The notes: a model not told the origin generated them from the sequence alone. 64,000 nt of DNA from Achatina immaculata (GCA_009760885.1 CM019707.1:30751687-30815686); one strand, 5' to 3'; counted from the first letter of the stretch, positions 29,885 to 43,038 are shown. Translations and numbers: made by a program.

Positions 29885-30172
29885 GAGACCCTTTTCAAAC
29901 ACATAATTTGACGATAGACCAGGTAAGGAAAAATGATACTGTATTAATAATAGGAGATTTTAATGCAAAGATTGGTACAGAAAGAATAGAAGATGAAGGA
30001 CATGTTGTAGGGAAATTTAGCATAGGACACAGAAATGAGGCAGGTGACAATCTAATGGTTTTTTGCATGGAAAATCAGCTAATGATTGCTAACACACTTT
30101 TTAAACAACATCCAAGAAGACTTTACATATGGACATCACCTGATGGGAAAACCAAGAATCAATGTTGAATAC
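29885..30172 (+). mobile_element. RTE-B LINE endonuclease fragment
   Basis: Encodes NDTVLIIGDFNAKIGTERIE, DEGHVVGKFSIGHRNEAGDN, then HPRRLYIWTSPDGKTKNQ: the endonuclease GDFNA and WTSPDG-KT-NQ motifs, near-identical to the N-terminus of the 47241-49708 copy. It is cut at an RTE-C junction. Confidence 0.9.
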
Positions 30173-31200
30173 CATCTACGATTGTCAACATCATTAGAGA
30201 CCTCTACAATGGATATGTCTGTGCAGTCAATACAGAATAAGGAATGACTGAATGGTTCCAGATTGAAACAGGCATGAAACAAGAATGTATATTGTCTCCC
30301 TTGTTTTTTGGAATTGCCATAGACTTCATAATGAAAAAATGGCTGCACAGGTAAAATGGGCATTTTGGGTACATGAGACCCAACTTGAAGATCTTGATTT
30401 TGCAGATGACATAACTCTTATCATGACAATGTGAAGTCAATGCAAGTAAAAACAAATACTCTGTCTTCAATGGCTAGTAAAATAGGATTTGAAATTAACA
30501 AGGATAAAACAAAAATAATGAAACTTCTCATTAACCACGAAGGACACATATGCGTGGAAGGAACAGCTGTTGAAGAAGTAAACCATTCTCATATCTAGGC
30601 AGCTACATGGACCATGATGGTGACACCAGAAAATAAGTTAGAATTAGAATTACAAAAGCAGCACTGGCCTTCAAGAATCTTGAGAAAATATGGCATTCAA
30701 AAGTTATAAGCACAAAAACCAAGTTAAGATTATTCAATTCAAATGTAATATCCACCCTCATTTATGCATGTAAAAGTTGGAAAACAACTAAAGAAACAGA
30801 CATGAAATTAGATTCTTTCGAAAACAAATGCTTAAGAAAAATACTCTGTATATATAACTTTATACAAAGTGGAACGAATTCAAGGACAACACAGAGATAA
30901 GACAGATGAGTAAACAACAACCTGTCTCATGGTTGATTAGAAAAAGAAGATGGACATATGTGGTCATGTGATGAAAAGAAGCAATCAGAGGATACCCAAA
31001 CAAGCTATCAAGTGGAACACAACAGGATGAAGAAAAAGAGGTCAGCCATGTGAAACTCTAAAGAGGACATTGTTAAGAGAGGCCAGTTCAGTGGGCATAA
31101 CATCCCTTGATGAGATTGAAAAACTCACAGAAGACAGGACATCTTGGCGAACTACCATGCATGCCCTATGTGACGTTTAGCGGCACGAGATGGATGTAAG
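30173..31200 (+). mobile_element. RTE-C LINE, degraded
   Basis: Encodes in broken frames VNIIRDLYNGYVCAVNTE, then LEDLDFADDITLI, TAKAALAFKNLEKI, and the end LDEIEKLTEDRTSWRTTMHA with LCDV. The tail reads GGCACGAGATGGATGTAAGA. At least four stops or frameshifts. Confidence 0.88.
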
Positions 31201-31289
31201 AAGAGACCCTATAACACAACAATGGAAGATTAGAAGTAACAAAGAAATCTACACATTTTTTAACTCTCTGCTTATAACAGCCATTATAA

Positions 31290-31560
31290 AAAAAAACAAC
31301 AGACTGAAGTGACTTGCACATTTAGAGAGAATGGAGGAGGATACACAAGCAAAGAAATGATGAAAGGGGATAGACCAAGAGAATGATCTAGACAACTATG
31401 GCGAGACAACCTAGAAGAAGTTATATGTGGCTCTTGGAATCAACAACTGCCAAGAAAAGATCAGGAACAGAGAAGAATGGAGATGTGCTTTGTTTGCAGC
31501 AAAGAGTCTCAGTGTTTCAGAAAGCTGCTGACCTCAGCAGCTGCTCAAGGAAGAAGTATG
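31290..31560 (+). mobile_element. LINE C-terminal fragment, further lineage
   Basis: The plus strand reads HLERMEEDTQAK, GDRPRE, LWRDNLEEVICGSWNQQLPR and KDQEQRRMEMCFVCSKESQC. The ERMEED / RPRGR / DREEWR type C-terminus is common in invertebrate LINEs. Decayed. Confidence 0.6.
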
Positions 31561-32226
31561 TGGAGGAAAACAGAATAAGAACTGATAACACAGTAACTAA
31601 AAAAAAAAAAAAAAACCAAAAAAGAGTTGCATCTATCAGGAAAAAAGAAAAATATAAACTGAAATTTTCTTTAACAGCAGAAACTATTGCAATACTAAAA
31701 TTTATTTTAATAATAGATAAATATTATAAATAAAATAATCAAGAATGTCAGCAAAAGAACAATATTTTAAATTTCAACATCAACAAGTTATTTTTAATGC
31801 ACTTTTACACTTGATTTTCTTTAACATCTATGAAGTTTCTGTGCTTTCTTCTTTCAATTTTCTTCTTTTAATTGTTGCGGGACTTTTTAGCAGCAGCAAA
31901 TTTTAAAAGATACCACCAAAAAAACCCCAAAAAATCAGTTCCAGTCCAAGAATAAAAACATGCTGCTTTGACTAATTCCAAATCAGGCTCAATGCCCATG
32001 TTTAAGGATCATTATGAAAGCACTGACTGCAAAAAACTTCAATTTCCAATTAAATGAGAATAACCAACCAACCCTGTCCTATTATCAGATCTTACTTTGA
32101 AAGAAAAAAAAAAAAGATTATCTGCTGGTAAAAATGAAATTATCATTAATTGGTTAGACAATGAAGGATTCAATATAATGTGATTGATTGCCTATATTAA
32201 GAAATTCTGCACAGATAAAACCTTAC

Positions 32227-32310
32227 CAGGTCTGTGTGGTGTCCATTCAACCTTGTAGTCTCCATCTGGTTGCTGAATCAATCGAGCTGGGATGTTCTCA
32301 CCATTTGGAG
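32227..32310 (-). CDS. FLN: Filamin mini-exon (middle of repeat 5)
   Basis: It encodes APNGENIPARLIQQPDGDYK then VEWTPHRPG: the P-x-G hairpin, the D-G-x-Y strand and the x-TP-x-x-PG turn. The acceptor is GATTTTACACAG/CTCC and the donor CCTG/GTAAGG. At 84 bp it equals the exon at 54876-54959 in length and in position within the repeat, so intron placement recurs between repeats. Phase 1-1. Confidence 0.9.
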
Positions 32311-33904
32311 CTGTGTAAAATCAAACATTTCAAGAAAAGACAATAAGCTTACATAAACACAAGATATTTTATTGTCATGGAAGTGTCATTAAAGCTAAGA
32401 TTCTTTTGCTGACCAGTACATTTTTTTAATCTGAAAGGTGGCTTTAAACAGATGCATATTACATATATGTGATATTATTTTGAGGAAAAAAAAAACAATG
32501 AAAAAATTTTTACATTTTTTAAATTGACAGACTTAAAAAATTACTATCACAGTGTAAGCACAAAACAAATATATTTAAAATGTTCATGTACAGTAAATGC
32601 GTACTTTACAAATTTATTAACACTAAAAAAATATCAGAAAAAAAACTGTGTACAAAACACAATGAAAGTTAATTTAAATGTAAATGCATAATAAATACAT
32701 ACACAACATAATAACCATGTAATAGGTGGTAATGTAATACATAAATGCATGCACATTTCCCCACAATTATTTGTTAATATTAAACAATACTTTCAGAAAT
32801 AATGGCTATGTATATATCATATGATAATTATAAATATATACACACATATATAACACAAGTTTTTCCATCAATTTATACACAGACTTCATTAACTGAATTA
32901 TAAAACAAATCTTGCAAACCATGCCCCCAAAAAATTCCCTGTCAAAATAAATTAAATGCACAATTCACAAACATCAAAAAGCCAGACAGATATGTTTTAA
33001 AACATATCATATTCTCCTAATAAAATCTAATGTATGTTATTACAACAGCAGAAAACGTGATGTTTAGATATCAGAAATGTTGTAATTGTAATTTATACAT
33101 ATACAAAACTTGTATGACTTTCACAATAGGTCAATATTTAGTAATTTATATTCCCTTCCTTTTTGCTGTTTGCTTTTACTTATTTTGTGTTGTCTGAAGT
33201 AGGCGAAAGTCAAAATATTATATTACAGATTTGTTAATGAAACAACAAAAACAGCAGAAGTTTTTGTTATTCATTACACATAGATAAAGTAGGACATAAA
33301 TCAGCCATAAAAAAGAGTTAAATAATACTGATATATTAATGAATATTTGTAGGTGATTTATGTAATAGTTTAGATATTATTGATATTTTGGATACGAAAG
33401 TGGATGATCTAGTAGATATACAAGGACCATAGTTGTAGCAAACTACTCTTATATCAAGACAATGGAAATGAGTGTTGACTTGGCTCCATACAGTCAACAC
33501 AGCTATAAAAATGGAAACCTGATACTTATGTCATGGAAATTAATCAGAAAGCAAAAAAAATATTTGCCTGCTGGTAGGCATGTTAAGGGAAATGCAGACT
33601 AAAATCAGAAAGAGGTGTATGAAAAGATTTTTTTTTTTTAAATAGAAAAGAAGAGAACAGGCAACATAAGACAGTGATAAGAGCAAAAAGGTAATAAAAA
33701 AAAACAAGAACCAAACCAATATTTCAGCTGAATGTCTTTATCAAGGACAACAAAGCCAGCAACAGAAATAAATGGACACTGGTTGCATCTGAAACACTGA
33801 GCTTGTTAAAGCTTGAGGTGCAGAAGAGACAGACAGATATATTCACTACTGTGAATAAAATTAGTAAATGGCTCAGGCAGTTCATGAGGCTGACATTAGA
33901 CAAT

Positions 33905-34140
33905 GACTCTGAGATAGATTCAAGGGGTTGTCAGTGGGTTAGCCAATAATGACTTGGGTTCTCATCTGAAAGTTTGAGAATTCAAAACCTGCTTCTGGTA
34001 CTATCCAGGTTGAACCAGTTGTAAAAATGGCTACCTGGCACACTAGTGGTTGGAAAAAACAGGGAGAGTATCTGTTTTCATGGTTAGGTATACTAGAGTG
34101 CACCACACTCATGAATGTTAGTAAATGAAGGGAAAACAAG
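33905..34140 (+). repeat. SINE-like repeat
   Basis: A head with CAGTGGGTTAGCCAATAATG precedes GAGAATTCAAAACCTGC (B-box-like) and the shared body GTTGAACCAGTTGTAAAAAT, ACTAGTGGTTGGAAAAAACA and GGTATACTAGAGTG. The same body occurs at 1-143 and 41445-41655. Confidence 0.6.
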
Positions 34141-34839
34141 GTATCATGGGATGTAAATCTGATATATAAGGGATATCTCCTGAATCTAGCATGAGAACAC
34201 AGAAAATTAAGTAATAAACTGAATCAAACATATAAGAAATGGTTCACACAGAATTAGGGATTATTTAGAAGATCCACTAAGAAACACCTTATGAATCTGA
34301 TTAATTAAAAAAAAACAAAAAACGAAAGCTAGACATTATGAGGAAAGAGTTTGATGATGCAGCTTAAAAGAAGTAAGTAATTGTGGGCCAATTCCTCTTC
34401 TGGTTCTTGTATGATGTAACCACAGATGTATGACCACTAATCTGAATTCTAAAATGATAAACATGGTGAAACAAAGAAAGTTCAATGAAATAATGATTGT
34501 CTGTTGCTATACAATGACTTCTATTACTGGGTGCATTTACTTCATTCCACAAACATCATTTACGTATGCTGCCACTGGGCTTTCTCCTACATAAATGACA
34601 TTCATACAAGGTACTTTTACCTTATCTAGTTCATAGCCATTTTATACAGGGTGCACATACGTCATTAATAACAAGATTTACAGGTGTGCATTTAATTACT
34701 TTAAGCCTCTACGACCTACTATTAATGAAATGTTGGTCTAAATAATTGTGTTGATATCCAATCCAATGTCAAAAGTTGTTTTTCTTATAAAAAATATGCC
34801 TCTTTAAAAAAACAAATTTTATTATTAATTTTAAAAAAT

Positions 34840-35065
34840 GAATTCCCATTGTACGCTGTTTCAACATGTAAAGGACATGGGGTTAGTGCATATACTTTTC
34901 CTGATAAGTCAGCAAGTAGAAGGTGATATGATCAGTAACACATTTGGCTGCTTTTCCTTTTGTAGCACTAAAGATAATCCAGGCACTCATTATTATAGCT
35001 TGGTTGGCTTGAGTCAAATGTCATCTAAAAGACATGAGAAACTAGTGCACTATCCACTCTGATAC
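34840..35065 (-). repeat. SINE-like repeat, degraded
   Basis: The reverse complement begins GAGTGGATAGTGCACTAGTT then TCTCATGTC, an A-box-like head similar to 25400-25680. The rest is diverged. Confidence 0.35.
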
Positions 35066-35172
35066 TCAGGTGCTTATTATTAATTATATTAAGGCAAAAA
35101 GTATCCTTTACCTGATTCACACAGCAATCAAAACAAAAAATATGATGAAATTAAGCTAAAAAAGAAAGTTAG

Positions 35173-35451
35173 CCAGTTTTTTGCATGTCTCTTGTGGAAT
35201 TTTGCCTCCCTAACAGCTCTCCTGTTGGCCTCTCAGTTGTAAGCAAGATGCCCTGATGCTGATGCATCCATTTGCAGATTATCAACGATGTCTTGCAGCC
35301 ATCTTTGCCTTGGTCTTCCTCTCTTTTTTTTTTCCCATTACATACCCTTCCAAGATGGTCTTCTCCAAATTATCATGACGTTTAATGTATCCAAAATATT
35401 TTACTTTTCTCTATTTAATCCTCTTTAATGGCCAACCTTCTTCAATATTAA
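35173..35451 (-). mobile_element. RTE-B LINE 3' fragment
   Basis: GCATGTCTCTTGTGGAATTT, then GATGCATCCATTTGCAG and CCAACCTTCTTCAATATTAAG match the family's C-terminus. No tail duplication identified. Confidence 0.88.
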
Positions 35452-35558
35452 GAAACTATAGAAGTCAAATTCTGCAGTAATAAACTAGATTCTAATGCAG
35501 ATTTTCAGTTTTTCAAAAATGGATATAAAAAAATTAAAAAGATATTATTTTGTCTGTT

Positions 35559-38209
35559 GACCCCAATAAATGAGAGATTATTATATGCACGGTTCAACTC
35601 AAGATTCACGAAGCTGTCTATTATAGTTTGTTATGCACCAACAGAAGCAGCTGAAGAGGAATTAAAAGAAGATTTTTACAACAGCCTCCAAGCCACAGTA
35701 GAAACAATACCCAAGCATGATATGCTACTCATCTTGGGCGACTTCAATGCAAAAGTAGGTAAAGGAAATGAAGATAGAAGAAGAATCATGGGAAGAGAAG
35801 GAATCGGAGAAATAAATGAAAATGGAGAAAGACTGTGCAGTTTCTGTGAAGAAAACATGATGACCATCGGAGGGACAATTTTCCAACACAAAAACATCCA
35901 TAAGGTGACTTGGAGGTCACCAGATAAAACCACAGAAAACCAAATCGATCACATACTAATAAACAACAAGTGGAAACGGTCACTACAAGATGTGCGAGCA
36001 AGGAAAGGAGCAGATATAGGAAGTGATCACAACCTTCTGGTAGCAAAAATAAAACTAAAATTAAGGAAAGCCAGAATTGGAGAACACAGAAAGATACATT
36101 TTGATACAAGAAAACTGATAGACCAGCAAACAAGAAATGAATTCTCAATAATACTTAAGAACCGCTTCAGTGTCCTACAAGACGAAGCAGAAATGTCCAT
36201 ATTAGAGTTCAATAAAACACTACAGGAAACAGCAAAAGAGGTGCTGGGATATCGGAAAAGGAGAAAAGAGGAATGGATAAGTGAGACCACATGGGAAAAG
36301 ATAGAGCAAAGAAAAGAAATCAAGAAAAAATTACTGAACACAAAATCACAACGGCTTAAAGAACGAGTTTTAAGTAATTATGCACAAAAGACAAAGAAGT
36401 GAAGGAATCATGCCGTCAAGATAAACGTCAGTATTATGACAACTTAGCAGAGACAGCAGAGAAAGCAGCATATACAAATGACATGAAAACCATATATAAA
36501 ATCACAAAGCAGATGACAGGTAACTTCAATACAAGATGTGAAAGTGCAGTAAGAACACAAAATGGACAACTGGTCAGTGGAGAAAGAGAAAAAATTGAAA
36601 GGTGGAGGGAACACTTAACACCCTACTAAACAGAACACAAGCAGCACAAGCAATAGATATACCTGAAGCAAAAGCGGAACTAAACATCAATACAGGACCA
36701 ATAACAATAAATGAAGTAAAAGAGGCGATAAAGATGCTAAAATCAGACAGGGCACCAGGTGAAGATGAAGTGACTGCTGAGATGTTGAAAGCAGAAGAAA
36801 CAGAAACACCAAAACAACTTTGCCGGATATTACAACAAATTTGGGATTTAGAAAAAGCCCCAGAGGAGTGGAAAACTGGTCTTATAGTAAAACTACCAAA
36901 GAAGGGTGACCTCAGAGATTGCGGGAACTGGAGAGGCATTACCCTACTGCCACTCACTAGTAAAGTATTTTGCAGAATAATCATCAACAGAATTGTACCA
37001 ACACTTGAGGAAAAACTTCGGAAAGAGCAGGCAGGATTTAGGAAAGGAAGATCATGCATAGACCATATATTTGTACTTAGACAAATATTAGAACAGGCAA
37101 ATGAATGGCATAGCACAACATATGCATTATTCATAGATTTTGAGAAAGCCTTTGACAGTGTCAACAGAGATGCACTGTGGAAAATCCTAAGATGGCATGG
37201 CCTCCCCCATAAAATAGTTAATGTAATCAAAGCACTATACGAGGGTTTTCAGTGCAAAGTTATCTGTGGAGAACATACCTCCAGCAGCTTTAGGGTACAA
37301 ACAGGAGTGAAACAGGGATGTGTACTATCACCAACATTATTTATCTTGGCAGTAGACTGGTTAATGAAGGAGGCAACATCAGACAAACGCAGAGGATTAC
37401 AATGGACCCTTAACACAGTGCTGGAGGACCTTGACTTTGCGGACGACATTTGTCTATTATCAAGCAGTCACAAAGATATGCAAGATAAAATAAACAAGTT
37501 AACCCAGAATGCAAACAACATAGGACTAAAGATCAACGTAGGAAAGACAAAGTTAATGAAGCAAAATGTGAACAACAGAAATGTACTCAGAGTAGATAAC
37601 AAGTTAGTGGAGGAGGTCAACGAATTTGTATACCTTGGCAGCAGAGTAGTAGAAAATGGAGACAGCACAGAGGACATCAACAGCAGACTTACTAAAGCAA
37701 ACCAGGCTTTTGCAATGCTGCAGAATATATGGAAATCAAATAAACTAAGCATAAATATGAAAATCAGGATATTTAAGAGTAATGTTCTAAGTGTACTACT
37801 CTATGGAAGTGAATGCTGGAAAATCACCAAAACCATAGAAAACAAGTTGAATTCTTTCCAGACTAAATGTTTACGTAGAATTAAAAAAATATTTTGGCCA
37901 AACACCATAAGAAATAACATCTTATTGGCAGAAATGCAGATGAAACCACTGACAACAATTATTGAGGAAAGACGATGGCGATGGTTGGGACATGTGCTCC
38001 GAATGACTGACAACTCACTACCAAAAATAGCACTAAGATGGACACCACAGGGGAGCAGAAGTAAGGGTAGACCAAAAGAGACATGGAGAAGAACAACAGA
38101 AAGGATGTTGAGCAATAGAGGGCTCACCTGGGCAAGAGCAGAAAAAAAGGCGAAAGACAGGCATTTGTGGAAAACCCTTGCGGAAGCCCCATGTGCCCTG
38201 GGCACTTAA
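35559..38209 (+). pseudogene. RTE-A endonuclease-RT frame with two frameshifts
   Basis: Three open pieces: 35559-36402, 36399-36629 and 36602-38209. The second break is a single-base loss at ACTTAACA near 36614; the 16009-17680 copy has ACTTTAACA there. The first break lies near 36390, where shifting one base restores KDKEVKESCRQDKRQYYDN. The last 535 codons are uninterrupted. Confidence 0.9.
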
Positions 38210-38226
38210 GGTTCAGAGAGAGAGAG
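35559..38226 (+). mobile_element. RTE-A LINE, best copy, 5'-truncated, 12-bp target duplication
   Basis: Bounded by ATTTTGTCTGTT at 35547-35558 and 38227-38238, ending GGCACTTAAGGTTC(AGAG)n. It keeps half of an endonuclease (LILGDFNAKVG, WRSPDKTTENQIDHIL, GSDHNLL), the whole RT (FIDFEKAFDSVN, GVKQGCVLSPTLF, LDFADDICLLSSS) and the C-terminal RRWRWLGHVLRM...GRPKETWRRTTE...ALGT. It lacks the first part of the endonuclease. Confidence 0.94.
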
Positions 38227-38284
38227 ATTTTGTCTGTTCATGTAGTATTTATACAGACATACTAATCTTATGATTAATTTATTA

Positions 38285-39072
38285 CTGTGCATGTACCGAA
38301 CATGAAAATGTTGCACAAGAAAAAATAGGCTTTGATTGGGTACATGGGACCCACTAGAAGACTTGATTTTGCAGATGACACACCTCTTATCAGTAATAAT
38401 GTGAATTCGATGCAAGAAAATACAGATGCCCCATCTTCACTGGCTAGCAAAATAGGACTTGGAAATTAACAAGGAAAAAACAAAAATAATGAAACTTCCC
38501 ATTAATCAAGAAAGAAAAATAAACACAGAAGGAACAGCTATTGAAGAAGTCGTTCAATTTGCATACCTTGGCAGCTACATAGACCAAAATGGTGACACCA
38601 GAAAGGAAGTTAGAATTAGAACTGCAAAAGCAGCACTGACCTTCAAGAATCTTGAGAACATATGGCACTCTAATGTTATAAGCACAAAAACCAAGCAAAT
38701 ATTATTCCATTCAAATGTAATATCCACCCTCATTTATGCATGGGAAAGCTGGAAAACAACTAAAGAAATGGACAACAAATTAGACTCTTTTGAAAACAAA
38801 GGCCTAAAGAAAATACTGCATATAAAATGGAACAAATTCAAGAACAATGCAGAGATAAGGCAGACGTGTGAACAACAACCTGTCTCAAAACAAGCTATCA
38901 AGTGGAACACAACAGACTGAAGAAAAAGAGGTTGATCACGTGAAACTCTAAAGAGGACATTGTTAAAGAGGCCAAATTAGTAGGTATAAAATCCCTTGAT
39001 GAGGTTGGAAAACTTGGCAAACTACCATGCGAACCCTATGTGACCTTTAATGGCACAAGAAGGATGTAAGAT
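38285..39072 (+). mobile_element. RTE-C LINE 3' half
   Basis: Encodes KEKTKIMKLPINQERKINTE, EEVVQFAYLGSYIDQNGDTR, TAKAALTFKNLENIWHSN and STLIYAWESWKTTKEMDN, then the ALCDL-like end and GGCACAAGAAGGATGTAAGA. 153 codons are open at 38459-38920; a stop precedes the C-terminal part. Confidence 0.9.
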
Positions 39073-39318
39073 GTACTGAACATATTTTCTTCATTATTTA
39101 TTCTTTGTATTATGAAATGTAACCCATCATAAAATGATGAGGGAAGAAATGAAAATATAATTTTTACTTGAATTTGCTATATTCCTCCAAATAATTTTAC
39201 TATTTCTTGCCAATAATATAAAAAAAATCTATGACTTTTCACCAGAATGAAAAACATGTTACACAAGTGATTATTACTACTGAAAATTTAGTAGTGAAGT
39301 TGCTTAGTAACTGTTCAG

Positions 39319-39441
39319 TTTTTAATGTCATCTTTTCTCTTTCAAATTCTGTTTAACACTTTTTAATGTCATCTTTTCTCTTTCACATCCTGTTTAACAG
39401 TTTTTAATGCCATCTTTTCTCTTTCACATCCTGTTTAACAG
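39319..39441. repeat. 41-bp tandem triplication
   Basis: Three copies of TTTTTAATGTCATCTTTTCT plus CTTTCACATCCTGTTTAACAG, nearly identical in copies two and three. Confidence 0.9.
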
Positions 39442-40012
39442 TTTCATTTTTTTGTTGTTTCTATTACATTTTAAAAAGGTTCTTCTCATTACTTATCATG
39501 AACATGATTCTCTGAGATTGTTCAAAATGGAAAATAAGAGAATTCTAGCGTGATCCACGTTAAGACTGTTAACTTCTTCTTTTTCTTAAAGTCAAGTGAA
39601 GACAGAAAAATATCTTCATCACATAAACTGATAATCTTGAATTTCCAAATCTGTCTGATTGATATTTTGCTCTTTTTTTTTCTCCTCCTTTCAGCTGAAA
39701 ATAAAAAGCACACCCTCGACTTTTTGCTACTGTCACCTGAAAATTTGAAACAGTCCTGACATGCATGCAATAAATACTTGTATATAGATTGTATATATAT
39801 AGTGTGTTCTTCTACAACTTGAAGCTTCTGTTTATTACCTTCATTTCTGGACCCTTGCAATCAACAGCCAAGGTATACAGTGGTGCATTACAGAGTAAAT
39901 GGCAGACAAAAATAATTAGGACTTTCCAGAAGTTTGTGTTTCAAAAAACAAAAAAAAAGTGAGTGTCATGTTGGATGAGGCAAAAATATCTGCCTTTCTG
40001 AAAAATGAATTT

Positions 40013-40190
40013 CCAGTCTGATCGTCATCATCATCATCATTATCATCATCGGCTTTCACCCCCTTGGAGCACAGCCCATGCATACAGGCTCTCCAGTCAT
40101 TCCTGTTCTTGGAATTATTCTCTGTTTCTTTCCATGTGCATCCCTTGTCTATGAGCACTGTCATAACTTCTTTTTTCCAAAGATTTACTT
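40013..40190 (-). mobile_element. LINE 3' tail with (GAT)n
   Basis: The minus strand reads MTVLIDKGCTWKETENNSKN, RNDWRACMHGLCSKGVKA and DDDNDDDDDD. The NR-x-DWR-x-x-x-x-x-LCS ending followed by (GAT)n is a LINE C-terminus with a microsatellite tail. Confidence 0.65.
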
Positions 40191-40330
40191 GGAGGTTAAA
40201 TATGATAAATAATAAATAAACACTGATGAAATTTGGGATCACATATCTTGCAATATATATGGATGTATTGTTAGATACTGACAGTGGTTAAGCTGCCTTC
40301 TTGCTGCTATGAACTGTGTGTCATCACAAC

Positions 40331-40480
40331 CATTTGTGGAGTTCTAAAATTAGACTGGACAACAAATTTGTCCAATATGACTGACAAACAACATTTGCGG
40401 CATTCTAAAATTAGATTGAACAACAAATGTGTCTAATTTGATTGACAAGCAACATTTGTGGAGTTCTAAAATTAGATTTG
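40331..40480. repeat. About 61-bp tandem repeat, 2.4 copies
   Basis: TTCTAAAATTAGA, then GACAACAAATTTGTCCAAT and GATTGACAAACAACATTTG recur at about 61-bp spacing. Confidence 0.8.
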
Positions 40481-41024
40481 TGACATCACAAGCAGTGAAA
40501 TGAATTTGCTTTTTGCCTACAGAATCACCATAAACATATCTGCATGTTAAGATGTCCTGGGAATTTTGGGCCTAGAATGATCACTGTCTTCATATGTCCA
40601 TAGCTGTGATACAGGAGAATGAGATTAGAACATCCTTACAAATTCATAGCAGCAAAAAAGGGTTAAAAGGAATCTTAGCATAGATGTTTAAGCATGACAA
40701 GTCAAATACCATTAATGAGAACATTACATGGGTGCTTGCATGCAAACTTAATAATAAAAAGAAAAATAATCCAAGTTCTCTATGTCTGTCTAATGTTCTG
40801 CCATGCCATTAACAGTTTTTATTCATTTTTTTCATTTAAAAGTCCACAACCAACATGCAGATTAGTCACTCTAAGCCCCATAAATGCTGGTATGTAGTCA
40901 ATATTTCTACCCAATGTCTACATCAGACACAAGCCAATGACTATATGGAGGAAAAAAAAGTAGTTCCTCATGATGCATGCTGCAGAAGGTTGATGCAATA
41001 TCTGGCTTTATGGCCAAGCACAAC

Positions 41025-41183
41025 CTAATATCAACACGTTCAGCATATCTCTGTCCACTTCATGTCCACCCATGTGCAACAGGAACCAGTTTCTTCCCTT
41101 AGCGTTAATTGGTTCCACACTTGAGAAATTGATCCGTATGAATGTTGGAGTGTCCTCTTCCACATCAATGATTAAGGGAGATC
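41025..41183 (-). CDS. FLN: Filamin exon (divergent first half of repeat 5)
   Basis: It encodes SPLIIDVEEDTPTFIRINFS, SVEPINAKGRNWFLLHMGGH and EVDRDMLNVLIL. The opening SPL-x-x-DV closes repeat 4. The rest is a divergent Ig first half lacking the usual AGxG motif, with D-x-x-L-x-V-x-I in its place as in vertebrate repeat 21. The acceptor is CAATGCTATAG/GATCTC. The donor TTAG/GTTGTG is weak, chosen because it joins in frame as VLI-L-A-PNGENI. Length 159 bp, phase 1-1. Confidence 0.8.
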
Positions 41184-41444
41184 CTATAGCATTGTGGATA
41201 AAGAGGACAGGGGGAATAAGGGAAAAAAAAATTATAAAAGTGATCAAGGAGATTATACAGAATATACAAATAAAAACATGTTGATCAGATTATTAAACAG
41301 AGGAGCTCAAGACATGACCAGCAAGGTTTTCAAAGTGAATCAAGTGAGTTATGATCTACCTGAATGAAAAAATAGGCAACTGAAACTTTAACTGACAAAA
41401 GCTGATTCTGAAAATGGGAACAGTCTACAAGGCAAGGCACGCAA

Positions 41445-41655
41445 GAATATGCTGTACGTGCAAGAAGGTGAGAACAAGATGGTTCACCTGTCTTCTAATG
41501 CAGCAGGTTATGAGTTTGGAACCCTGCTATTGCATCATACAGTTATAGAAATGGGTACCTAACTACTAGTACTGGGTAGAACAGCCTCCGAAGATGGGGA
41601 ATATCTGCTTGCAGGATGAGGTATACTTGTCAATGAATGAAAGGAAAAACAGGAT
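41445..41655 (+). repeat. tRNA-derived SINE
   Basis: The head AAGATGGTTCACCTGTCTTC, then CAGCAGGTTATGAGTTTGGA and ACCC (B-box-like), is followed by the shared body CAGTTATAGAAATGGGTACC and TAACTACTAGTACTGG. Confidence 0.6.
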
Positions 41656-41659
41656 ATTT

Positions 41660-43035
41660 TTGTAAGGAAGTTCAGTCACATGAATAAAGAACTTCATGAA
41701 ATCAATTTTTAAAATGTACCTGTTACCAGAACATCAAGGAATGAATGGGATATGTGTGTTGATATCAATCCCTTTTGTTTATGGTATAGTGCCCAGACTC
41801 AAACTGACAGGGGTTGGAAAGGAAGCCAAACAGGCAAACAACAGTCATAACAGAAAATAACCAAAAAGTACCTGATCAGTGAAGAACCATTTAAGACAGA
41901 GATTAAATTAAATTAAAGTAATTATATATCATGTCAGTTTTAACAGATTCTTGGTGTGACAGCTGCAGATGAGAGAGGTGAAATGTGATGATAATAATAA
42001 TACTATCAAACAAAATGTCACAAACACTTATTGTGCATAAGTATATAAAACTGAATATGTAAATACACACATCTATGGTTCAAACTTTTATATTATGTGT
42101 AGTTTTGTTTTGTTTATTTTGGACACTTTTTTTAAAAATTGAAATACAACTTACACATTTGTTTCACTGAATTGTTTTATGATGCTTTTTTAAATGATAT
42201 TATGAAGATTAATTTTTTTTTATTTGGCATGTAACAATTATGCCAAAACAGCATTAAAAAAAAGTCCATCTAATAGTTCATGTCCTTGGACAATGATTAA
42301 CTCCTTAGTTACCACCAGTATATCTTATGGCATTTTGCAGTCCAGAAACAAATTTCCTCCACTATTTTCTGTTCTGCAGCCATTCTTTGTAGGGCATTTC
42401 AAATGCTCCTCATGTAGTCAATCTCAGTTTCAACAGTTCTCCTCCAGAATATTATTTTTTGGTAGCCTCTCTCTCTCTCTTTCTTTTATTCAGCTGTCCA
42501 TCATTTTTACTTGTGATGGGGTATTTTCTGAAAACATTCATTTTCAGCACTTTTTTTTCTTTTAAACCATGTTTATGTGCATAATTTCTTGCTTCATTTG
42601 AGTGGGTTTTTTTTTTCTTATAATAGACGGCTGGAATGTTTCAAGAATCCTTGTTTTTACAGTAATTTATGAAAACTGGACCAGTTCAAATCCCTAAAAT
42701 TGTTATAATCAGCTTTAGCTATAATACTTGTTCCTGCTGCAATATTCTTTATAACTAACTCAAAAACCCTTAGCTAGATCTGCCACTGTGAACGCCCTGC
42801 AAAAATGGCATCATGCTGGATGGTATGTAAGATGCCTCAGTTTACTTTTAACATCCAGGTGGACCTAAAAGCTCTGCCGCTACATGAAACATGTCAGTAT
42901 GGTGTCACTTGCGGCTGCTTACCAAGGGCACAGCTTGAATAGAAGCTATTACCGTGACCAGCCAAGATTCATTAGCGCTGATGAGCATTTTACTTTTTTA
43001 ACATGTGAATCTTCACTCTAGCAAAATACTTATGT
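41660..43035. other. Filamin intron without recognised features
   Basis: AT-rich, with a (CT)n tract near 42471 and several poly-T runs. No coding frame resembling a protein family was seen. Confidence 0.5.
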
Positions 43036-43038
43036 TCC

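Larger units (their letters stand above)
32311..35150. other. AT-rich filamin intron with two SINE-like blocks
   Basis: From 32311 to 33900 the DNA is AT-rich with poly-A/T runs and no recognised gene. SINE-like blocks lie at 33905-34140 and 34840-35065. Confidence 0.5.

Noticed and set aside
41008..41247. Treating this whole 79-residue minus frame as a coding unit
   Set aside because: Only 41025-41183 is filamin exon; both ends read into intron.
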